A stretch of 25,175 nucleotides of DNA. Source: JBBRHF01 sp038223055 (GTDB lineage Bacteria; Actinomycetota; Actinomycetes; JACCUZ01). Made by a program: the position numbers and the translations under genes. The stretch is taken from assembly GCA_038223055.1 (NCBI GenBank), contig JBBRHF010000043.1:1-25175 (forward strand), read 5' to 3'. Shown here piece after piece: positions 1 to 6,049 of the stretch (positions within the stretch are counted from its first letter, which is position 1; each line of letters opens with the position of its first letter). Below the pieces are notes generated by a model that searched no databases, was not told the origin of the DNA, and saw nothing but the letters and a program-made list of their open reading frames with translations.

Positions 1-2263
1 GGCCGACTGCCGCTACATGAACACCGGTGAAGGTCTGCACCGCTTCGTCGACCCCGTCGACGACCAGGTCTACCTCTACAGCCAGTTCGAGGTGGCCGAC
101 TCGCGGCGGGTCTACACCGTGTTCGACCAGCCCGACCTCAAGGCCACCTTCGCCTTCACGGTGACGGCTCCCGCCGCGTGGCAGGTCATCTCCAACTCGC
201 CCACCCCGGCGGCCGAGCCGGTCCGCGAGGGCGTCGCCCGCTGGGTGTTCGCACCGACCCCGCGCATCTCGTCGTACATCACGGCGCTGATCGCGGGGGG
301 CTACGCCCGCGTCGACAGCGACTACCGGTCGGGGGACCGGGTGATCCCGCTGTCGCTCTATTGCCGCGCGTCTCTCGCCGAGCACCTCGACGCCGACGTC
401 GTGTTCCACGAGACCCGCCAGGGGTTCGAGTTCTTCGAGCACGTGTTCGCCGTGCCCTACCCTTTCGAGAAGTACGACCAGCTGTTCGTGCCCGAGTTCA
501 ACGCGGGCGCGATGGAGAACGCCGGCTGCGTCACCCACCACGAGGACTACGTGTTCCGCTCGCGGGTGCCACAGGCGTCCTACGAACGGCGCGCCGTCAC
601 GGTGCTGCACGAGATGGCACACATGTGGTTCGGCGACCTCGTCACGATGACCTGGTGGAACGATTTGTGGCTCAACGAGTCGTTCGCCGAGTACGCGAGC
701 ACGGTCGCGGCCGCCGAGGCCACCCAGTGGACCGGAAGCTGGACGACCTTCGCCAACACCGAGAAGACATGGGCCTACCGGCAGGATCAGTTGCCCTCGA
801 CCCACCCGATCGCCGCGGAGATCAACGACCTGGAGGACGTGGAGGTCAACTTCGACGGCATCACCTACGCCAAGGGCGCCTCCGTCCTCAAACAGCTGGT
901 TGCCTGGGTGGGCCAGGACCAGTTCTTCGAGGGCATCCGCGCCTACTTCCGGACCTACGCCTGGGGCAACACCACCCTCGCCGACCTGCTCGGCAAGCTC
1001 GAGGAGACCTCGGGACGCGACCTCAAGACCTGGTCGGCGCAGTGGCTGGAGACCGCGGGGGTCAACACTCTGCGCCCCGAGTTCACGGTGGATGACGAGG
1101 GACGGTTCAGCTCGTTCGCCGTGCGCCAGGAGGCGCCCGAACAGTGGCCGACCCTGCGATCCCACCGGCTGGCGGTCGCGCTCTACGACCGGGAGGATGG
1201 CCGGCTCGTCCGCCGTCACCGCACCGAGCTGGACATCACCGGCGAGCGCACCGAGGTCGCCGACCTCGTCGGAGAGCGGCAGCCCGACCTGGTGCTGCTC
1301 AACGACGACGACCTGGCCTACGCCAAGATCCGACTCGATCCACGCTCGCTCGCGACCCTCACGGATGCCATCGGCGAGTTCGCCGACAGCCTGCCCCGGT
1401 CGCTGTGCTGGTCTGCGGCGTGGGACATGACCCGCGACGGCGAGATGGCAGCCAGGGACTACGTGCGGTTGGTGCTCGGGGGGGTCGGTCGCGAGTCCGA
1501 CAGCTCGGTCACCCGGACCCTGCTGCGCCAGGCCGACTCGAGCGTTGCCCTGTACGTCGATCCGAGCCGCCGCAGGGCCGTCCGCGGGCAGCTGGCCGAC
1601 GGGGTCGAGCGGCTGCTGCGCCAGGCGATCCCGGGCAGCGACTCCCAGCTCCAGCTCGTGCGGGCGTTCGCCGCTCTGGCCTGCACCGACGAACAGTTGG
1701 CCGTCGTGCGGGCGTTGTTCGACGCCTCGACGAGCATCGAGGGCGTCACCATCGACACCGACATGCGCTGGCACCTGCTGCACCACCTCGTCCGCGGCGG
1801 GAAGGCCGAGGACAGGGAGATCGCGGCCGAGCAGAGCCGCGACGACACGGCCACCGGCCGTCGCCAGGCGGCTGCCGCGCTGGCGGTGCGGCCACGCCCG
1901 GAGGCCAAGCAGACTTCGTGGGCGTCGGTGGTGGACAGCGACGAACTGCCCAACGCCATCCAGACGGCAACCATCGGCAGCTTCGTCGCACCGGGGCAGG
2001 AGGAACTGCTGCGGCCGTTCGTGGCGCCCTACTTCGCGGCGCTGACCCGGGTCTGGCGGGAGCGCACCAACGAGACCGCCCAAACCATCGTCGTCGGGCT
2101 CTTCCCGACACTGCTGGCAGAGCCCTCGACCGTCGAGGCTGCCGACGCCTGGCTCGCCGGGAATGCGAGCGCACCATCGGCGCTGCGACGGCTCGTGGTG
2201 GAGGCTCGCGACGGCGTCGTGCGGGCGCTGCGCGCCCAGCAGGTCGACGCCGCCGCCGGCTAG
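1..2263 (+). CDS. pepN: Aminopeptidase N, M1 family (5' end cut by window edge)
   Basis: This is a zinc metallo-aminopeptidase that removes N-terminal residues from peptides in the cytoplasm. The frame is open from base 2 and reads ADCRYMNTGEGLHRF, a conserved stretch inside the M1 N-terminal domain. The gene therefore begins before the window, and the ATG at 17 is internal. The exopeptidase motif GAMEN lies at 506-520. The zinc site HEMAH is at 608-622, and the third zinc ligand Glu (in NESFAEY, codon 677-679) follows after 18 residues as the family requires. The rest is the M1 linker and a helical ERAP1-like C-terminal domain. The gene ends at TAG 2263 and converges on the DUF5130 gene. A perfect stem-loop follows the stop. 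Only the missing N-terminus limits the call. Confidence 0.96.
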   Translation, partial: ADCRYMNTGEGLHRFVDPVDDQVYLYSQFEVADSRRVYTVFDQPDLKATFAFTVTAPAAWQVISNSPTPAAEPVREGVARWVFAPTPRISSYITALIAGGYARVDSDYRSGDRVIPLSLYCRASLAEHLDADVVFHETRQGFEFFEHVFAVPYPFEKYDQLFVPEFNAGAMENAGCVTHHEDYVFRSRVPQASYERRAVTVLHEMAHMWFGDLVTMTWWNDLWLNESFAEYASTVAAAEATQWTGSWTTFANTEKTWAYRQDQLPSTHPIAAEINDLEDVEVNFDGITYAKGASVLKQLVAWVGQDQFFEGIRAYFRTYAWGNTTLADLLGKLEETSGRDLKTWSAQWLETAGVNTLRPEFTVDDEGRFSSFAVRQEAPEQWPTLRSHRLAVALYDREDGRLVRRHRTELDITGERTEVADLVGERQPDLVLLNDDDLAYAKIRLDPRSLATLTDAIGEFADSLPRSLCWSAAWDMTRDGEMAARDYVRLVLGGVGRESDSSVTRTLLRQADSSVALYVDPSRRRAVRGQLADGVERLLRQAIPGSDSQLQLVRAFAALACTDEQLAVVRALFDASTSIEGVTIDTDMRWHLLHHLVRGGKAEDREIAAEQSRDDTATGRRQAAAALAVRPRPEAKQTSWASVVDSDELPNAIQTATIGSFVAPGQEELLRPFVAPYFAALTRVWRERTNETAQTIVVGLFPTLLAEPSTVEAADAWLAGNASAPSALRRLVVEARDGVVRALRAQQVDAAAG

Positions 2264-2264
2264 G

Positions 2265-2297
2265 CCGCACCTGGACCAGGTGCTGGGCCAGGTGCGG
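2265..2297 (+). terminator. Stem-loop terminator after pepN
   Basis: CCGCACCTGG (2265-2274) and CCAGGTGCGG (2288-2297) form a perfect 10-bp stem with a 13-nt loop, starting two bases after the pepN stop. No U-tract follows, as is common in actinobacteria. Part of the loop can also pair locally as CACCTGG-A-CCAGGTG. Because it lies between convergent genes it may serve both strands. Confidence 0.65.
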
Positions 2298-2309
2298 TGA
2301 CGTCCGGCG

Positions 2310-2333
2310 GCTAGCGCTAGCGCTAGCGCTAGC
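2310..2333. repeat. Four tandem copies of GCTAGC
   Basis: Four perfect head-to-tail copies of the palindromic hexamer GCTAGC form a 24-bp fully self-complementary tract. It sits in the pepN/DUF5130 convergent gap and contains the stop codon of the minus-strand DUF5130 gene (TAG, complement of 2329-2331). The short TAG-containing repeat is striking in this GC-rich context. Confidence 0.95.
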
Positions 2334-2718
2334 GGCCCGTGTGCAGCGACTTGGTGGTCTGGGCATGTTCGGCCAGCGCGAGGATGCCGCTGACAATCCC
2401 GCCGGACAGATCCCCGGCCTGGAACGCGGAGGTCATCGCGATTGCGGCCAGCCCGGTCGAGCGGTCGTCCAGGCGATGGTGCAGCCCCGAGCCGGTCACG
2501 ATCTCCAGCCGCCGCGCGCCAGGGTCGACGGCCACGAGGACCGTCTCCACGGCGCCCGGCCCGAGCGCCCCGTGCAGGCGCAGCGCGTGCGCCCGGGGGT
2601 CGGCCTCGAGGGTGCCGACATAGACCGAGACGGGCAGGGCCGACTGCGCTCGGGCCAGCTTGATGACCCGCTCGATGTCGGCGCCCTGGCGCTCGCTGAA
2701 GGCCTCACCAGCGGGCAC
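2329..2718 (-). CDS. DUF5130 / TPM-like protein, PRSAF1-like supercomplex-associated factor
   Basis: The predicted protein is about 129 aa in the DUF5130 family. Its recognisable core runs from PAGEAFSERQ through SVYVGTLE, VLVAVDPGARRLEIVTG and GLAAIAMTSAF. This is the TPM-like fold of Rv2468c. From memory, the M. smegmatis homologue (MSMEG_4692) copurifies with the cytochrome bcc-aa3 respiratory supercomplex as PRSAF1, and the adjacent gene encodes subunit CtaJ. The same neighbour is present here. GTG at 2718 is chosen because a purine-rich GGGGGTGG lies five bases upstream; GTG 2727 is an alternative. Either start overlaps the end of the upstream ctaJ-like gene (stop at 2705), implying translational coupling. 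The frame stays open further upstream to ATG 2871 as a proline-rich stretch overlapping ctaJ in another frame. I treat that stretch as non-coding. The function is inferred from synteny and family. Confidence 0.8.
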   Translation of the reverse strand: MPAGEAFSERQGADIERVIKLARAQSALPVSVYVGTLEADPRAHALRLHGALGPGAVETVLVAVDPGARRLEIVTGSGLHHRLDDRSTGLAAIAMTSAFQAGDLSGGIVSGILALAEHAQTTKSLHTGR

Positions 2719-3082
2719 TGGTGCCACCCCCGTCAGTGGTCGGGGCGGCAGCGGACCGGTCCGGGGCCGCACCGGCGGCAGCGGCTTCGGCGTCGGCTCC
2801 GGCGGGGCCGTGGAACCACACCGGCTCGGCCCACCACGACAGGCCCGGCCGGTAGCGCGGCCGGCGAGCAAGCGACGGGGCGACGGCCAGCAGCGCGATC
2901 ACGCCGAACAAAGCGGCCGGGGTCACGACGAAGATCAGCACGGTCTGCACGACGCTGAGGCCTGGCCCGGACGCGTCGCCGTCGTCGCGGTTGGCAGCCC
3001 ACACGGGCGACGCGGACAGGAGGAGGACGAACCCGGTCGTCGCGGTTGCGGCGAGCAGGCGCAGGACACTGCGGGGTTTCAC
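2705..3082 (-). CDS. ctaJ: Small membrane protein, CtaJ-like cytochrome aa3 oxidase subunit
   Basis: The predicted protein is about 125 aa from the GTG at 3082. It has a signal-peptide-like N-terminus (MKPRSVLRLLAATATTG, hydrophobic to about residue 27, then SPVWAA). One clear transmembrane helix follows at about residues 43-66 (VVQTVLIFVVTPAALFGVIA). Next comes a juxtamembrane segment ending in RYRPGLSWWAEPVWF, and an Ala-rich tail. The helix followed by RYRPG..W..PVW matches my memory of actinobacterial CtaJ, an accessory subunit of the bcc-aa3 oxidase supercomplex. The adjacent DUF5130 gene supports this. The frame also opens upstream to 3151, but that extension is Arg-rich and unlike a signal sequence. 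The gene lies 96 bp downstream of malQ and overlaps the next gene by 14 nt. The assignment rests on motif memory and synteny, so it is moderate. Confidence 0.65.
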   Translation of the reverse strand: MKPRSVLRLLAATATTGFVLLLSASPVWAANRDDGDASGPGLSVVQTVLIFVVTPAALFGVIALLAVAPSLARRPRYRPGLSWWAEPVWFHGPAGADAEAAAAGAAPDRSAAAPTTDGGGTSARW

Positions 3083-3178
3083 GGGCCAAACCGTACTACG
3101 GCAGTTGGAGCGCACGAAGACCGGCCGGATGGCGCGAATCGCCGCGCCCAACCGGTCCTACGTCGACCTGCGGGCGGC

Positions 3179-5356
3179 TCACTCGTTGAACACACGCGCC
3201 AACGCATGCGCGCGCGCCGATCCCTTGAGTTCCTCGAGCAGCACGGGGCGGCCGGTGCCGTCGGCCAGCGGCAGCCGCCAGTTGGGGTAAGCACGGTCGG
3301 TGCCGGGCTGGTTCATCGCCCGCCGGTCACCCACGGCATCGGTCAGGGCCACCCCGCGCAGCCGGCTCGGCGTCAGGCGCAGCAGGCGGTGCAGCGCCTC
3401 GATGGTGTCCTGCTCGGTCGGGTGCTCACCGAGCAGCCGGTGCTCGCGGAGCACGTCGAGCCAGGCCTCGCGGTCCTCTGCGTCGACGCGGCGCTCCTCC
3501 TCGACCGATCGGGTCAGCAGGCCGAGCTCGTCCCGGATCCGGACGTGCTCGCCGGCGAGGTAACCGGCGGTGGGTGGCAGGTCGTGCGTCGTGACGCTAG
3601 CCAGGCACAGCTCGCGCCACCGTTGCGGGGGCAGCGGCCGGCCCTGCCCGTCACGTTCAAACCACAGGATCGAGGTGCCGAGGATGCCGCGCTCGCTGAG
3701 AAAGTCGCGCACTCCCGGCTCGACGGTGCCGAGATCCTCGCCGATGACCAGGGCTCCCGCTCGCCGCGCCTCCAGGGCGAGGATGCCGACCATCGCCTCG
3801 CGGTCGAACCGGACGTAGGTGCCGTGGACCGGCGACGAGCCTTCCGGCACCCACCAGAGCCGGAACAACCCCATCACGTGGTCCACCCGGATCCCGCCGG
3901 CATGACGAAGGATCGTCCGCAGCAGATCTCGATAGGGCGCGTATCCCGCGGCGGCGAGCCGGTCCGGTCGCCACGGCGGCTGAGACCAGTCCTGACCTTG
4001 CTGGTTGAACGCGTCTGGCGGGGCACCGACGGTCACACCCTGCGCGAGTACGTCGCCCAGAGCCCACGTGTCGGCGCCGTTCCGGTGCACGCCGACCGCC
4101 AGGTCATGCACGATCCCCAGCGGCATGCCTGCCCCGACCGCCCTGCCCTGGGCTGCCTCGAGTTGCTCGTCGGCGAGCCACTGCAGCCAGCAGAAGAAGT
4201 CGACCCGTGGGGCCAGCTCGGACCGCGCGGCCGAGACTTCCGGGCCGTGCGCCCGCTGCAGCTCGTCCGGCCACTCCCGCCAGTTCGGGCCGTGCGTCTC
4301 GCCTAGGGCGCACCAGGTGGCGAAGTCCACCAGCCCCTGACCCTCCCGCTCGCGGAATGTGTCGTAGGCGCCCTGGCGAGCGGCGCCGCGCGGCACCGCG
4401 TGCAGCTTCTCGAGGGCGGACCGCTTCGCCGCCCACACCGCGTCGCGGTCGAGCAGTGCGTCGGTTGCGTTGGCCGAGCTTGCCTGCCGGGAGAGGGCAT
4501 CGATCTGCGCGCGATCGGCCGGCCCCAGCTCGGCCACCTCGGGGACCGCCTCGACCCGCAGGTACAGCGGGCTGATGAAGCGCCGGGTCACCGGCAGGTA
4601 GGGGGACGGCTCGATCGGGGCCACGGGGGAGGCGGCGTGCAGCGGGTTGACCAGGACGAATCCCGCCCCGAGTTCGCCGCTCCAGCGGGCCAGCTCCCCG
4701 AGGTCGGCGAGGTCGCCGTGTCCCCAGGACTGGCGTGACCGCACGGAGTACAGCTGGGTCATGAATCCCCACACCGGTCCACCCCCGTCCATCGAGGGGG
4801 GAAACCCGACATAGGCCGGAGTCATCACCAGCGTCGCGCTCGCCTGGGTGGTCGCGTCGCCGGCACCCACTCGGGCCATCAGAACGTGCCAGCCCAGCGG
4901 GATGTCGCCGGGGCACTCGAACGTGGCCTCCCCGACGAGAGCGCCGTCGACCGGCCGCGGGTCGACGTAGCGATCCAGCTGGGCGAGTTGCCATCGCTCG
5001 CCGGCCTCGGTCACCACCCAGACCTCCACGGCGTGGCCGTGCGGCACGTGCACCCGGATGGGCAGCGGCTGCCCCTCGCGGGCGACGACGCAGGCCGGCA
5101 GCGTCTGCCGCCAGGACGCGTCGCGCCGGTCGGCCAGCGCGACCGCAGTCGCCGCCGGGCTCGAGGCGTCGACGCCGAGCGCACGGAGTACGGCGATGAC
5201 GGTCGCGGCCGACGGCGCCCGGTGCCGGCCGCGCCAGTCCCAGAACTCGGTCGACACCCCGCTGAGCTCGGCCAGCTCGGCCAGCTCGGGAGCAGGTCTG
5301 GTCTCGGGCCCGTCGTCGGCGTCGCGGCTGCCCGTCATGGCGCCAGATTGTGTCAT
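3179..5356 (-). CDS. malQ: 4-alpha-glucanotransferase (amylomaltase, GH77)
   Basis: MalQ transfers alpha-1,4-glucan segments between maltodextrins in the cytoplasm, feeding glycogen and maltose metabolism. The 725-aa length fits the large actinobacterial type with an N-terminal non-catalytic domain (about residues 20-180). The GH77 barrel begins near GFMTQLYSVRSRQSWGHGDL. The GH77 catalytic triad is visible: nucleophile Asp in RVDHVMG (about D492), acid/base Glu in VIGEDLGTV (about E540) and transition-state Asp in THDLPPTAG (about D592). ATG 5356 lies 10 nt after the stop of the HNH gene; ATG 5338 is a possible alternative. The gene is probably co-transcribed with HNH upstream and the ctaJ-like gene downstream. 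The nearby CRP-like site at 5933 would suit a carbon-metabolism gene. Confidence 0.95.
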   Translation of the reverse strand: MTQSGAMTGSRDADDGPETRPAPELAELAELSGVSTEFWDWRGRHRAPSAATVIAVLRALGVDASSPAATAVALADRRDASWRQTLPACVVAREGQPLPIRVHVPHGHAVEVWVVTEAGERWQLAQLDRYVDPRPVDGALVGEATFECPGDIPLGWHVLMARVGAGDATTQASATLVMTPAYVGFPPSMDGGGPVWGFMTQLYSVRSRQSWGHGDLADLGELARWSGELGAGFVLVNPLHAASPVAPIEPSPYLPVTRRFISPLYLRVEAVPEVAELGPADRAQIDALSRQASSANATDALLDRDAVWAAKRSALEKLHAVPRGAARQGAYDTFREREGQGLVDFATWCALGETHGPNWREWPDELQRAHGPEVSAARSELAPRVDFFCWLQWLADEQLEAAQGRAVGAGMPLGIVHDLAVGVHRNGADTWALGDVLAQGVTVGAPPDAFNQQGQDWSQPPWRPDRLAAAGYAPYRDLLRTILRHAGGIRVDHVMGLFRLWWVPEGSSPVHGTYVRFDREAMVGILALEARRAGALVIGEDLGTVEPGVRDFLSERGILGTSILWFERDGQGRPLPPQRWRELCLASVTTHDLPPTAGYLAGEHVRIRDELGLLTRSVEEERRVDAEDREAWLDVLREHRLLGEHPTEQDTIEALHRLLRLTPSRLRGVALTDAVGDRRAMNQPGTDRAYPNWRLPLADGTGRPVLLEELKGSARAHALARVFNE

Positions 5357-5366
5357 CGGGCGTAGG

Positions 5367-5885
5367 TCACGCCGACGCCGCGTCCACCTCGATCTCGTGC
5401 GGGCCGAGGTAGGGCGCCCACCGTGGGTCGGCCCGGCCGGTCCCGAGGATGCGCCACGCCGTACCGGTCGGTTCCTGCGGCAGTTTCAGCCGCCAGCCGA
5501 GCTCGGCGACCGCGCGGTCGGCTTTGACGTGGTTGCATCGACGGCACGCGGACACGACGTTGCTCCACTCGTGGCGACCGCCCCGGCTGCGCGGCACCAC
5601 GTGGTCGATGCTCGTCGCCGGGCCGCCGCAGTAGACGCAGGCGCCACCGTCTCGGGCGAACACCGCCCGGCGGGTCAACGGGACGGGACCCCGGTAGGGG
5701 ACCTTCACATAGCGCGCGAGCCGCACAACCGAGGGTGCCGCGATCGCCAGCGTCGCGCTGTGCACGACGATGTCGGAGTCCTCGAGCGCGACAGCCTTGT
5801 GCATGAGGACCAGCAGGAGCGCACGACGATCAGGCACGACGGACAGCGGCTCGTACGTCGCGTTGAGCACCAAAGCGTGGCCCAC
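5367..5885 (-). CDS. HNH endonuclease family protein (Rv2469c-type)
   Basis: The predicted protein is 172 aa. The N-terminus GHALVLNATYEPLSVV is a conserved hallmark of a widespread bacterial HNH family of unknown biological role. The C-terminal half holds a zinc-supported HNH fold: CVYCGG (C83, C86), the SIDHVVPRSRGG metal-binding DH (D94/H95), the WSNVVSACRRCNHVK segment with Asn109, and Cys114/Cys117. The start is set by GTG 5885, which has GGGAGG five bases upstream. An ATG at 5912 in the same frame lacks such a site and lies within the leader. The gene leads the minus-strand cluster with malQ 10 nt downstream. Families like this are often called McrA-like or restriction endonucleases. 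Nothing here indicates a restriction system, and a housekeeping role is suggested by its synteny with glbO and aglA, as in mycobacteria. Confidence 0.9.
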   Translation of the reverse strand: MGHALVLNATYEPLSVVPDRRALLLVLMHKAVALEDSDIVVHSATLAIAAPSVVRLARYVKVPYRGPVPLTRRAVFARDGGACVYCGGPATSIDHVVPRSRGGRHEWSNVVSACRRCNHVKADRAVAELGWRLKLPQEPTGTAWRILGTGRADPRWAPYLGPHEIEVDAASA

Positions 5886-5904
5886 ATGCGCCTCCCAGCA
5901 AGAG

Positions 5905-5927
5905 CCCGGCACGTGGCTCGTGCCGGG
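5905..5927. promoter_or_regulatory. Strong hairpin in the HNH-malQ leader
   Basis: CCCGGCACG (5905-5913), loop TGGCT, CGTGCCGGG (5919-5927) is a perfect 9-bp GC-rich stem. It lies about 20 bases upstream of the HNH start codon, so it would fold in the leader RNA just upstream of the ribosome site at about 5891-5896. It may be an attenuator, an RNA-stability element or a protein-binding palindrome. Confidence 0.5.
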
Positions 5928-5932
5928 TCGGC

Positions 5933-5948
5933 TGTGACCAGTGTCACC
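5933..5948. promoter_or_regulatory. Candidate CRP/GlxR-family binding site
   Basis: TGTGA-CCAGTG-TCACC matches the CRP-family consensus TGTGA-N6-TCACA at nine of ten defined positions. It sits in the 164-bp divergent region between the HNH-malQ cluster and the prolyl oligopeptidase-aglA operon. It could therefore act on either side, both of which include an alpha-glucan enzyme. Binding is inferred, not shown. Confidence 0.45.
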
Positions 5949-6049
5949 CGAGCGACCCCCCTGCGGCTACCCGGCACCGCGTCCGACCCCTCCCCGGTGA
6001 GCCACCGCAGAGCGCGGGAGACCCGCGCGGTCTGCATAGGGTGACGGCC

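Noticed and set aside
5367..5885. HNH protein as part of a restriction or anti-phage system
   Set aside because: There is no methyltransferase, specificity subunit or other defence gene nearby, and the same gene is a stable neighbour of housekeeping genes in mycobacteria.
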